From: Pseudorhodobacter sp. MZDSW-24AT
GTDB lineage: Bacteria; Pseudomonadota; Alphaproteobacteria; Rhodobacterales; Rhodobacteraceae
DNA length: 64,000 bases
Direction: 5' to 3'
Assembly (NCBI RefSeq): GCF_002794355.1
Contig: NZ_PGOI01000007.1
Location: forward strand, 558,001 to 622,000
The position numbers were made by a program, and so were the translations under genes. Shown here one piece after another: positions 55,778 through 63,781 of this stretch. Under the pieces are notes generated by a model, which was given only the letters and a program-made list of their open reading frames with translations, searched no databases and had not been told where the DNA came from. The stretch's first letter is position 1; every line of letters starts with the position of its first letter.

Positions 55778-55802
55778 AGGGCCCGCCGGTCAGGCGGGCC
55801 CT
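55778..55802. terminator. Terminator hairpin between maeB and msrA
   Basis: A 10-bp perfect stem AGGGCCCGCC/GGCGGGCCCT with a five-base loop lies between the converging maeB and msrA stops. T-tracts are poor on both sides. Confidence 0.7.
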
Positions 55803-55826
55803 ATCCTTATGCGCAGTCCGGCGGTG

Positions 55827-56459
55827 TCACTTGGCAAAGACGGCCTGATTGCCCCAAAGCTGCTTCACGCGGGCATCCCGCCCACAGGCTTGCCGATAGA
55901 AACTATAGGCATTCTTCTTCTGCTTCGGCCCGGCGCGGGTCAGCACGATGTCCGAGCTTTTGTAGTAATCCTGATGATAGGCTTCGGCCTTCCAGAAGGT
56001 GCTGGCCGCAAGCACGGGGGTCACAACCTTGGTGCCCAAGCTGCGGCTGGCTTCGGCCACCGCCGCCTCGGCTGCTGCCTTTTGTGCGGCATCAGAGACG
56101 AAAATCGCTGTCCGGTAAGACGCGCCCCGGTCACAGAACTGCCCGCCATTGTCGGTCACATCCACCGATCTCAGGAACATCCCGATCAACTGCTCATAAG
56201 AAATCTGGCTGTTGTCGAAGATGATCTCGACCGCCTCATAATGCCCCTCATGGTTCTGATAGGTCGGATTCTGCGACGTGCCGCCCGTGTAACCCGAAAC
56301 AACCGAGCGGACGCCCCGCACCTTTTCAAAATCCGCTTCCACACACCAGAAGCATCCGCCTGCCACGATGGCGCGTTCTGTCGCCGCATGCGCTCCACCA
56401 CTCATTGCCAGCATCCCCAGCAGGGCGATGGCCATCACCATTGACACAATCCGTTGCAT
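55827..56459 (-). CDS. msrA: Peptide methionine (S)-sulfoxide reductase MsrA, exported form
   Basis: Repairs methionine-S-sulfoxide in proteins, 210 residues. The catalytic motif GCFWC is at about 35-39 in VAGGCFWCVEADFEK, followed by GVRSVVSGYTGG and the HYEAVEIIFD segment. An N-terminal signal peptide (about 1-25, cleavage after AHA) places the enzyme in the periplasm. Resolving cysteines are likely among those in FCDRGASYRTAIF and RQACGRDAR. It lacks a fused MsrB domain. Confidence 0.93.
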   Translation of the reverse strand: MQRIVSMVMAIALLGMLAMSGGAHAATERAIVAGGCFWCVEADFEKVRGVRSVVSGYTGGTSQNPTYQNHEGHYEAVEIIFDNSQISYEQLIGMFLRSVDVTDNGGQFCDRGASYRTAIFVSDAAQKAAAEAAVAEASRSLGTKVVTPVLAASTFWKAEAYHQDYYKSSDIVLTRAGPKQKKNAYSFYRQACGRDARVKQLWGNQAVFAK

Positions 56460-56604
56460 CTTGCGCTCCTCGTTTCCAACCGCAAAGGTTTACCCATCAT
56501 GGCCCGGCGTCCACTCACCCTGCCGTGATGTCACGCAGTGGTGATCCTTGCTCTTTCCCTTGCGCGAAACAGGGCTTAGCCTGCCGGAAAATCCGGAGAT
56601 CCCC

Positions 56605-57504
56605 ATGACAGACAATGTGTCCACCCATCAGGCCGAAGACGATGCCCGCAATGAATCGATCCTGATCTGGGTGAACGGCGTGCTGAAGCCAAAGGCCGAG
56701 GCGCTGGTGTCGGTCTATGATTCCGGCTTCATGCTGGGGGATGGGGTCTGGGAAGGCATACGGCTCTACAACGGCCGCTGGACCTTTCTGGATGAACATA
56801 TGGATCGCCTGTTCGAAGCGGCCAAGGCGATTGATCTTGAAATCGGGATGACCGCCGAACAGCTCATCGCGGCCGTGCATGAAACGCAGGCCGCCAATCA
56901 GATGACAACCGATGCCCATGCGCGGCTGATGGTGACCCGCGGGGTCAAGACCCGCCCGTTCCAGCATCCAAAGCTGTCACAGCGCGGCCCGACGGTTGTG
57001 ATCATCATGGAACATTCGCGCCAGAAACTGCCGCGTCCGATCCGGCTGGCCACGGTGCCGCATCTGCGCGGTCTGCCGATGACGCAAGACCCAAAGCTGA
57101 ACTCGCATTCCAAGCTGAACTGCATCCTCGCCTGTATCGCCGCAGAAAAGGCGGGCGCGGATGAGGCGCTGATGCTTGATGTGCATGGCTTCGTGAACAC
57201 CACCAACGCCTGCAACTTCTTTATCGTGAAGAAGGGGCAGGTTTGGACCAGCACGGGCGATTACTGCATGAACGGAATCACGCGAGCCAAGGTGATCGAC
57301 CTGTGCCGCGCCAATGTTATTCCGGTCTTTGAACGCAACTTCAGTCTGGTCGATACCTACAGCGCGGATGAGGCCTTTCTCACCGGCACCTTTGGCGCGC
57401 AAACGCCGGTCGGCATGATTGATGGCCGCGTGATCGGGACAGGCCAGATGGGGCCGATGACAGAGCGGATTCGCGGGCTTTATAAGGCGCTTGTCGGCGG
57501 GTGA
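56605..57504 (+). CDS. Class IV aminotransferase (branched-chain aminotransferase-like)
   Basis: PLP-dependent fold-type IV enzyme, 299 residues, related to IlvE and D-amino acid aminotransferases. Visible are YDSGFMLGDGVWEGIRLYNGR (about 36-56), the PLP-lysine segment HSKLNCILACIAAEKAGADEALMLD (about 166-190) and GITRAKVIDLC. Specificity cannot be set from sequence; the assignment to branched-chain substrates is only by family. ATG 56605 follows GGAG. A sulfotransferase-like gene follows by 67 bases and may be functionally linked. Confidence 0.88.
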   Translation: MTDNVSTHQAEDDARNESILIWVNGVLKPKAEALVSVYDSGFMLGDGVWEGIRLYNGRWTFLDEHMDRLFEAAKAIDLEIGMTAEQLIAAVHETQAANQMTTDAHARLMVTRGVKTRPFQHPKLSQRGPTVVIIMEHSRQKLPRPIRLATVPHLRGLPMTQDPKLNSHSKLNCILACIAAEKAGADEALMLDVHGFVNTTNACNFFIVKKGQVWTSTGDYCMNGITRAKVIDLCRANVIPVFERNFSLVDTYSADEAFLTGTFGAQTPVGMIDGRVIGTGQMGPMTERIRGLYKALVGG

Positions 57505-57571
57505 ACCGCTGCCGCCCACGTCATGACGTAAACCATACCTTTTCCCTACCTTGAACATACGGAAAACAGCC

Positions 57572-58288
57572 ATGAAAATCGCGATGTGGTCCGGGCCGCG
57601 CAACCTCTCGACCGCGATGATGTATGCCTTTGCGGCGCGGGGCGATTGCGCGGTCTGGGATGAACCTTTCTATGCGGCCTATCTCCGCCAAACCGGCATC
57701 GACCACCCGATGCGCGACCAGATCATCGCCGCGCATGAAGATGATCCTGCCAAGGTCGCCGCGGCCTGTATCTCAGAGATCCCGCAGGGAAAAACGCTGT
57801 TTTATCAAAAGCATATGACCCTGCACATGATCCCGGAGTTTGACCGCCAGTTCATGCGCAGCCTGAAAAATGTCTTTTTGATCCGCCACCCGGCGCGGGT
57901 CGTCGCGTCCTATGCCAAAAAGCGCGAGGGCCCAACCCTTGCCGACATCGGCTTTGTTCAGCAGGCGGACCTGTTCGATCAGGTCGCCGGATGGACGGGA
58001 AAGCCACCTCTGGTGATCGACAGCGCCGACATCCGCGCCAACCCCAAAGGCGCGCTGCAACGCCTTTGCGCAGCGCTCACAATTCCGTTTAAAGACAGTA
58101 TGTTACACTGGCCCGCCGGGCCAAAGCCCTATGATGGAATCTGGGCCGAACACTGGTATGGCGCGGTGCACCGCTCCACCGGTTTTGAAGATCCCGAAGG
58201 CCCGCTGCCCGACCTGCCCCCCGCCTATCAGGCGCTCGTCGATGAGGCGCTGCCGTTTTACGAAAAACTAACCGCTTACAAGCTATGA
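57572..58288 (+). CDS. Sulfotransferase-like P-loop protein
   Basis: Protein of 238 residues with the cofactor-binding elements of the PAPS-sulfotransferase fold: the 5'-phosphosulfate-like loop MWSGPRNLSTAMMYAF (5-20) and the 3'-phosphate-like motif FLIRHPARVVASYAKKR (about 104-120). Arg and Ser ligands typical of these motifs are present. No acceptor substrate can be inferred. ATG 57572 (GGAA nearby) is preferred to an upstream TTG. It forms a two-gene unit with the class IV aminotransferase and ends in a terminator. Confidence 0.75.
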   Translation: MKIAMWSGPRNLSTAMMYAFAARGDCAVWDEPFYAAYLRQTGIDHPMRDQIIAAHEDDPAKVAAACISEIPQGKTLFYQKHMTLHMIPEFDRQFMRSLKNVFLIRHPARVVASYAKKREGPTLADIGFVQQADLFDQVAGWTGKPPLVIDSADIRANPKGALQRLCAALTIPFKDSMLHWPAGPKPYDGIWAEHWYGAVHRSTGFEDPEGPLPDLPPAYQALVDEALPFYEKLTAYKL

Positions 58289-58289
58289 A

Positions 58290-58313
58290 AAAGGGCCGGA
58301 GACCCGGCCCTTT
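58290..58313. terminator. Bidirectional terminator between the sulfotransferase-like gene and argG
   Basis: A 10-bp perfect stem AAAGGGCCGG/CCGGCCCTTT with an AGAC loop lies between the converging stops. It has an A-run on the left and Ts on the right, so it can act on both transcripts. Confidence 0.88.
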
Positions 58314-58334
58314 CGCAAAACGCTGGAATGGGTC

Positions 58335-59582
58335 TCAGCCCTTGGCCACCCGCGCATTGCGGTTGGCAATCAGCTTCAGGCGCAGCGCGTTCAGGCGGAT
58401 AAAACCTGCCGCGTCTTTCTGGTCATAGGCGCCTGCGTCATCTTCAAAGGTCACATGTGCTTCGGAATACAGCGAATGCTCCGACCACCGGCCCACACAG
58501 GTGGCCGAACCTTTGTAAAGCTTCAGCCGCACGGTGCCCGACACATGTTCTTGTGATTTGTCGATCAGCGCCTGCAACATCTCGCGTTCCGGGCTGAACC
58601 AGAAGCCGTTGTAGATCAGTTCCGCATAGCGCGGCATGATGCTGTCTTTCAGGTGGCCCGCACCGGCATCCAGCGTGATCTGCTCAATCCCGCGATGCGC
58701 CTCCAGCAAGACGGTGCCGCCGGGGGTTTCGTAGATGCCGCGCGACTTCATGCCGACGAAACGGTTCTCGACAAAATCCAGCCGCCCAATCCCATGCGCC
58801 CCGCCCAACTCGTTCAGCCGGGTCAGGATCGAGGCGGGCGACATGGCTTCGCCGTTGATGGCGACAGCATCGCCACGCTCGAAAGAAACTTCAATGTATT
58901 CAGGGGTATCCGGGGCTTCTTCCGGCGAAACCGTGCGCTGATACACATAATCCGGTGCCTGTTCCGCCGGGTTCTCCAGCGCCTTGCCCTCGGAGGAGGT
59001 GTGCAGCAGGTTGGCGTCGACCGAGAAGGGCGCCTCGCCGCGCTTGTCCTTGGCAATCGGAATCTGATTGGCCTCGGCAAATTCGATCAGCTTGGTGCGG
59101 CTGGTCAGATCCCATTCGCGCCATGGGGCAATCACACGGATTGACGGGTCAAGCGCATAGGCCGAGAGTTCGAACCGCACCTGATCATTGCCTTTGCCGG
59201 TAGCACCATGCGCCACCGCATCCGCGCCATGGGCTTGCGCAATATCGACCAGATGCTTGGAAATCAGCGGGCGCGCAATCGAGGTGCCCAACAGATACAG
59301 CCCCTCATACAGCGCGTTGGCACGGAACATCGGGAAGACGTAGTCGCGCACAAATTCCTCGCGCACGTCCACGATATGGATATTCTCGGGCTTGATCCCC
59401 AGCATGATCGCCTTCTGGCGCGCAGGTTCAAGCTCTTCACCTTGGCCAAGATCGGCCGTGAAGGTGATGACTTCGCAGCCATATTCGGTCTGCAGCCATT
59501 TCAGGATGATGGATGTGTCCAGACCACCGGAATAGGCAAGGACAACTTTCTTCGGGTTCGATAGCGACTTGGATTTGGACAT
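58335..59582 (-). CDS. argG: Argininosuccinate synthase
   Basis: Joins citrulline and aspartate with ATP in arginine synthesis, 415 residues. The PP-loop [18 protein letters not shown] is at about 13-30, followed by [17 protein letters not shown], and the citrulline/aspartate-binding [13 protein letters not shown] near 119-131. ATG 59582 has GGGAG 8 bases upstream; a GTG two codons earlier is less likely. Single-gene unit. Confidence 0.96.
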   Translation of the reverse strand: MSKSKSLSNPKKVVLAYSGGLDTSIILKWLQTEYGCEVITFTADLGQGEELEPARQKAIMLGIKPENIHIVDVREEFVRDYVFPMFRANALYEGLYLLGTSIARPLISKHLVDIAQAHGADAVAHGATGKGNDQVRFELSAYALDPSIRVIAPWREWDLTSRTKLIEFAEANQIPIAKDKRGEAPFSVDANLLHTSSEGKALENPAEQAPDYVYQRTVSPEEAPDTPEYIEVSFERGDAVAINGEAMSPASILTRLNELGGAHGIGRLDFVENRFVGMKSRGIYETPGGTVLLEAHRGIEQITLDAGAGHLKDSIMPRYAELIYNGFWFSPEREMLQALIDKSQEHVSGTVRLKLYKGSATCVGRWSEHSLYSEAHVTFEDDAGAYDQKDAAGFIRLNALRLKLIANRNARVAKG

Positions 59583-59660
59583 GACCACGCTCCCTTGGGG
59601 ATTTTCGCGGGTCTAAGGCGAAACGCGGCAAAGGGCAAGAAACATGACGTATCCTTGCGA

Positions 59661-59753
59661 CTAACCGTTCATCATCCATGCGAAGAAAAGCGCGGCCGAC
59701 AGCGCAAAAAGGATCAGCGCAAGGGCGAACAGTCGGGCATAGGTTTCTCTCAT
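59661..59753 (-). CDS. Possible 30-residue single-span membrane peptide
   Basis: A short frame opens 3 bases after the flavoreductase stop and encodes 30 residues: a polar, charged start (MRETYARL), a hydrophobic stretch of about 20 residues (8-27) and the end WMMNG. The composition suits a small membrane subunit such as those that accompany respiratory enzymes, but the ribosome site is weak and no family is recognised. It could be a chance frame. Confidence 0.4.
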   Translation of the reverse strand: MRETYARLFALALILFALSAALFFAWMMNG

Positions 59754-59756
59754 CCG

Positions 59757-61139
59757 CTACACCATATCAAAAACTTCAGAGGTCACCTGATGGGCAGGTG
59801 TGCCCATCGAGATCAGTGCCTTTGTGGCGGCCGTAATCAGCGGCGCCGGGCCACACAGCATGTGCGGCCACGCCCGCGTGACATCTGGCAGGTGACGGGC
59901 GAGCAGGGCCTTATCGATCCGTCCGGTTTCACCCTGCCAATCTGCAGGCGCCTCTTCCGGAACATGCACGATGGTCAGGGGAATATCCTTGGCAATCTCC
60001 TCCAGCTCTTCCCGAAAAGATGCTTCTTCCAATGTGCTGTTGGCATAAATCAGGATGACCGGGCGCGGATCGTTCCGGGAATGCAGCGCGTGCAGATTTG
60101 CAAGGATGGGTGTGATCCCCACGCCGCCTGCGATCATGACAAAGCCTTCAGCCTTGGCTTCGCGGTCGATCGAAAAGGTTCCATAAGGGCCTTCCACATA
60201 AGCAACGGTGCCGGGGGCGGCCTTGGCCATCTGTTCGCTGTCATCCCCCAGTGGCTTAATCGAAAAGGAAATCTCAGGGCCACGATCTGGCGCGGTTGAA
60301 ATCGTGAACGGATGGTCTCGCAATTTCCAAGGGGCGTGTCCCAAGGAAAGCCATGCGAATTGCCCCGGCTTCCATCCGCGCAACGGCGCGCCTTCGGGCC
60401 GCAAGGTCAAGGTATGAACCCCTCCGCGCTCCATCTCGTTAGAGATCACGCGCCATGGGTGACGTGCCAAAAGGAACGGCCGCACCATCCGTGACCAAAG
60501 CATGAACACGATCCAACCGGCGAATAACCCAAGCCACAGGGCCCTGGACCCCGCCATTTCCGTGTAATTTCCAACCCCGAGCACGTGAAGCAAAGCCGCT
60601 GCCGTGCCGACTGTGCCAATTGCGATGTGGATCAGCCGCCACGCCCGATAGGGAAGGTTCAAACGCTTGCGCAGTTCCGACGTCAGGATCAGCAAGCCAA
60701 AGCAGACCAAGGCCAGCCGTGCGATGGTCAGTTCCCAAGGTGCCTTCAACGGGTTCAGTGCGCCCAAGGCCGGCTCGTACCAAATGTAGAGCACACCAAA
60801 ATGCAGCAGCGCGAGCGCGAGCACACCCCAACTGGCGATCCGATGCACGACGTACAGAATATCCGCGCCAAAAGGCGCGGTGATCCAGCGGATACGGCTG
60901 GTCATCGCAAACTGAAGAAGGACCATCGCCAAAGCGGCAAAGCCGCAGCCCATGGAAAATTCCCACAAAACGGCGCCGGCCTCTGGCCGATCTTCGCCCA
61001 AAAGGATGACAACAAATGGAAGCGCAATGACAGCAAACGCCATCGCCACCCAAAAGACGGTCCACGCCGCCACGCGAGACGGCTTATCATCAACGCGGAT
61101 GAAAGCCTTTGGCGGAAGGGGACGGTCTGATGGGTTCAT
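59757..61139 (-). CDS. Bis-haem ferric-reductase-like flavoprotein (FAD/NAD(P)-binding)
   Basis: Transmembrane electron-transfer flavoprotein, 460 residues. Six membrane segments (about 20-225) include two helices with His pairs 14 residues apart (H in VVHRIASW and LLHFG; RLIHIAIG and LLHVLG), the classic two-haem ferric reductase/NOX pattern. The FAD-binding motif RDHPFTIS is near 292-299, and NAD(P)-binding elements GGVGITPIL (about 350) and CGPAPL near the C-terminus follow. Start ATG 61139 is uncertain; an in-frame start at 61208 would add 23 polar residues. Electron acceptor unknown. A 30-codon frame follows the stop. Confidence 0.85.
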   Translation of the reverse strand: MNPSDRPLPPKAFIRVDDKPSRVAAWTVFWVAMAFAVIALPFVVILLGEDRPEAGAVLWEFSMGCGFAALAMVLLQFAMTSRIRWITAPFGADILYVVHRIASWGVLALALLHFGVLYIWYEPALGALNPLKAPWELTIARLALVCFGLLILTSELRKRLNLPYRAWRLIHIAIGTVGTAAALLHVLGVGNYTEMAGSRALWLGLFAGWIVFMLWSRMVRPFLLARHPWRVISNEMERGGVHTLTLRPEGAPLRGWKPGQFAWLSLGHAPWKLRDHPFTISTAPDRGPEISFSIKPLGDDSEQMAKAAPGTVAYVEGPYGTFSIDREAKAEGFVMIAGGVGITPILANLHALHSRNDPRPVILIYANSTLEEASFREELEEIAKDIPLTIVHVPEEAPADWQGETGRIDKALLARHLPDVTRAWPHMLCGPAPLITAATKALISMGTPAHQVTSEVFDMV

Positions 61140-61290
61140 CCTGCTTGAACGGATTATCTCCCGCTTCGTTCCCTTGACGGGCGGCGAACCGAGAAAATTC
61201 TCAAACACAGTGCAAAGAGAGAAAAGCGAGGGAACGAAAACAGCTCCGCGTGATTTATCTTAAAACAACTTTGCCTGTGACCGCGCGGCC

Positions 61291-62082
61291 ATGGTCGTGA
61301 GCGGCCGAAAGGGTAAGAAAAGACAGGTGTGGACAGTGACCAACGGCTTTGAGTCAACGCCCTATTGCGGCCCCTTCACCACGGCTGAGGCATTGCTTTC
61401 CACTTGGAATCTCGATCCGTGGCTCATCGCCATGATTACCCTGTCTTTTGGCGCCCTTCTTTTGCATCGGTCCAAGGTGGGCTTTTCCTCCGGGAAAGAT
61501 AGCGCTTTGGCGATTGCTTTCGTCGGTGTCATTGTCGCGTTTGTTTCGCCCCTTTGCGCCGCCACCGTTGCCCTGTTCTCTGCGCGCGCAGTGCATCATC
61601 TGGTGCTGGTGTCGGTCGTGGCCCCAGCGCTTGCAGTCGCCTTGCCTTGGCGTGCCCTGTCGGCGCCTTTGGCGTTGGCCGCCACGACGGCAGCGTTGGT
61701 CTTGTGGCACGTTCCCGCAGTTTATGATGCCGCTTGGTCTTCTGTCGGCATCTATTGGGGGATGCAGGTCGTGACCTTGCTGCCAGCTTGGCTGTTCTGG
61801 TCTTCCATTCTTCACCCTCGGCAAAGCGGAGAAGATCTGTTGGCGCATGCGCTGGGCGTCGGAGGTTTGGCGGCGTCGATGGGGTTCATTGGCGCCGTTC
61901 TGACCTTTGCTCCCACCGGACTGTATCCCCAGCACCTGATCGGGAGCGAGGCTTTTGGCCTGACCCTTCTTGCCGATCAGCAGTTGGCTGGCCTTATCAT
62001 GTGGGTTCCGGGCTTTCTTCCCTTGGCGGGGCTTGCCCTGTGGATGGTGCGACGCGGCTGGAAACAAGGGTTTGCAGCGTGA
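61291..62082 (+). CDS. ctaG: Cytochrome c oxidase assembly protein, CtaG (caa3) type
   Basis: Polytopic membrane protein of 263 residues of the caa3-type CtaG family, unrelated to the copper chaperone Cox11. About seven membrane segments are visible, with the family's VHHLVLVSVVAPALAVALP (about 97-115) and LWHVPAVYDAA (about 133-143) His-containing elements. The start is uncertain: ATG 61291 or GTG 61327. It overlaps the next gene (GTGA) and heads an oxidase operon. Confidence 0.82.
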   Translation: MVVSGRKGKKRQVWTVTNGFESTPYCGPFTTAEALLSTWNLDPWLIAMITLSFGALLLHRSKVGFSSGKDSALAIAFVGVIVAFVSPLCAATVALFSARAVHHLVLVSVVAPALAVALPWRALSAPLALAATTAALVLWHVPAVYDAAWSSVGIYWGMQVVTLLPAWLFWSSILHPRQSGEDLLAHALGVGGLAASMGFIGAVLTFAPTGLYPQHLIGSEAFGLTLLADQQLAGLIMWVPGFLPLAGLALWMVRRGWKQGFAA

Positions 62083-62555
62083 TTGCGGCGCTCAAGTTCC
62101 TGCACATCGCGGCACTGCTGTGCTGGTGCGCAGCACTGATCGCGCTGCCCATTCTTTTGCACCATTACAGGGGGGCGAAGGCGCAATCGCGCTTTACCGA
62201 ATTCCGTTTGGTCACGCATACAGGTTACACAGTCTTTGCAACACCTGCCGCCGTGGCCGCCATAGCCGCCGGAACGGCCTTGATCTTTGCGGCGGATGTT
62301 CGGGCTGAATGGCTTTGGGTAAAGCTGACCTTTGTCTGCGGCATGTCATTGGTTCATGCCTGGATCGGTCATCTGGTCCTGCGTTCGGGCGAGAGCGGCG
62401 GCACCTTTCGCATGCCACCGCCCCTCATCGCCATCCTCTTGGTGGTGCCGCAAATCGCGGTGGTCCTTTGGCTTGTCCTCGCAAAACCCGATGTGGCTTG
62501 GATCGGTGATCTGTTGCCTGTCGTTCTCTTGGAACCTCAGGGAGGGTCTCTGTGA
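62079..62555 (+). CDS. CopD/HemJ-like small membrane protein
   Basis: Membrane protein of 158 residues with four hydrophobic helices, resembling the CopD/HemJ/DUF2269 fold: an N-terminal (M)IAALKFLHIAALLCWCAALIALP with a conserved-type His at about 9, and later His in SLVHAWIGHLVL. GTG 62079 overlaps the ctaG stop. Location suggests a role in assembly of the oxidase encoded downstream. Exact function unknown. Its end overlaps the opposing DUF2231 gene by 19 bases. Confidence 0.7.
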   Translation: MIAALKFLHIAALLCWCAALIALPILLHHYRGAKAQSRFTEFRLVTHTGYTVFATPAAVAAIAAGTALIFAADVRAEWLWVKLTFVCGMSLVHAWIGHLVLRSGESGGTFRMPPPLIAILLVVPQIAVVLWLVLAKPDVAWIGDLLPVVLLEPQGGSL

Positions 62556-63064
62556 CTGGGTTGTGTTCCGATCTGGTAGTCAAACACCAGCTTGCCGCCG
62601 TGCCAGCCGGTGATGGCTGTCATCCCGGCGGTCACCATCGAAAGCAACGCGCCCCAAGGCAGCACAGCGGCCACGGCATCGTCCAGCCGAATGATCCAGT
62701 TGGCCCCCAGCATCGACAAAAGCATGACGGCAAGGACGAAATGCGTCCAGCTGGCCGAGCGGACGCGGATGCCTGCAACCGCCAACAGCTCCATTGTGCC
62801 GACAATGCCTGCCAGCACGCCGACACAGAACCCCACCCCGGCCGACCACAGACCAACACGGGGCCAGAATGTGTCACCCGTCCACCAGTAAAGGCCGTCC
62901 GCGGCAAAGGTACAGAAGGCAAGCGTGATGGGGAAGGCGACCATCATCGCATGCAACGGATGTCCGGCAATCGCGATCTTGGACTCTGTGACGTTGAAAG
63001 ACTCGCGCTGCTGAATCGGGTCCGTCAGGCGGCGTCTGCGCGATTTCCGTGGTCTGTCTGTCAT
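62537..63064 (-). CDS. DUF2231-family membrane protein
   Basis: Membrane protein of 175 residues. A basic N-terminus is followed by four hydrophobic helices; the first carries AGHPLHAMMVAFPITLAF, the HPLH motif characteristic of DUF2231, whose paired histidines suggest haem or metal binding. ATG 63064 has GAGG 9 bases upstream and is preferred to ATG 63079. It is transcribed against the surrounding oxidase genes, overlapping the CopD-like gene by 19 bases at its 3' end and starting beside the coxB start region. Confidence 0.8.
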   Translation of the reverse strand: MTDRPRKSRRRRLTDPIQQRESFNVTESKIAIAGHPLHAMMVAFPITLAFCTFAADGLYWWTGDTFWPRVGLWSAGVGFCVGVLAGIVGTMELLAVAGIRVRSASWTHFVLAVMLLSMLGANWIIRLDDAVAAVLPWGALLSMVTAGMTAITGWHGGKLVFDYQIGTQPSHRDPP

Positions 63065-63094
63065 ACGGCGGGGCCTCATGTTGGGAAAAACGCT

Positions 63095-63781
63095 CTGTAC
63101 GGATACAAGACCGCGCTGGTAGGTTTGGTTCCTGTATTGGCCGGATGTCAGGGCTCGCTGTCAACGCTTGATCCAGCCGGGTCATCGGCTGACCTCATCG
63201 CAGGCCTCTGGTGGGTCATGCTGATAGGTTCTGCAGCCATAATCGCATTTGTGCTGATCCTGCTTGCTTGGGCTTGGCGCAGGCCTGAAGGCAAAGGCGC
63301 AGACGAACGCGTCTGGACGCTGGGTTTGGGCGTGGGCTTTGTGATGGCAGTGCTGGTGGCGCTGGTTGGCTACGGATTTTGGGTTGGAGAACGTATCCTG
63401 CCACGCAGCGACGGCGCCGTGCGGGTCGCGGCAGAGGCCCGGCAATGGGGCTGGGCTTTCCGTCAGCCCGGACCCGACGGCCAGCCTCTGGAAACCCAAG
63501 AGGTGCTGTATGTCCCAGCCGGTGTTCCCATCGACATCGAAATCACGTCCACCGATGTGATCCATAGTTTCTGGGTGCCACGTCTGGGCGGCAAAATGGA
63601 TGCGGTGCCGGGTCGGGTGAATGTGGCCCGCCTGATGGCGCACACACCGGGCGAATACGAAGGGCTTTGTGCCGAATTCTGCGGTTTGGGCCACAGCTTC
63701 ATGCGGTTCAGCGTGATCGTTTATGAACCGGGGGCGTTTCCCGACCTTTCCAACCGTCAGACCGGGGGCGCAGATGAATGA
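63095..63781 (+). CDS. coxB: Cytochrome c oxidase subunit II (possible frameshift at 5' end)
   Basis: Copper-A subunit of an aa3/caa3-type oxidase, 228 residues in the reported frame. A lipoprotein signal (TALVGLVPVLAGC, lipidated Cys at 63146-63148), two membrane segments (about 39-61 and 80-102), a CuA-domain GWAFRQPGPDG, and the ligand sequence SFWVPRL...CAEFCGLGHSFM with the two Cys, His and Met. No good start lies in frame: only CTG 63095 or TTG 63125. An ATG at 63078 is out of frame by one base across a five-A run; adding one A joins it to the signal peptide. Confidence 0.85.
   Translation: MYGYKTALVGLVPVLAGCQGSLSTLDPAGSSADLIAGLWWVMLIGSAAIIAFVLILLAWAWRRPEGKGADERVWTLGLGVGFVMAVLVALVGYGFWVGERILPRSDGAVRVAAEARQWGWAFRQPGPDGQPLETQEVLYVPAGVPIDIEITSTDVIHSFWVPRLGGKMDAVPGRVNVARLMAHTPGEYEGLCAEFCGLGHSFMRFSVIVYEPGAFPDLSNRQTGGADE

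Noticed and set aside
61140-61290. FNR-type box in the divergent reductase/ctaG promoter region
   Set aside because: No TTGAT-N4-ATCAA arrangement could be found; only loosely AT-rich sequence and a generic TTGACG.
62552-63094. Long N-terminal extension of coxB reaching back through the DUF2231 gene
   Set aside because: The extension is antisense to the DUF2231 gene and not hydrophobic; subunit II should begin just before its signal peptide.
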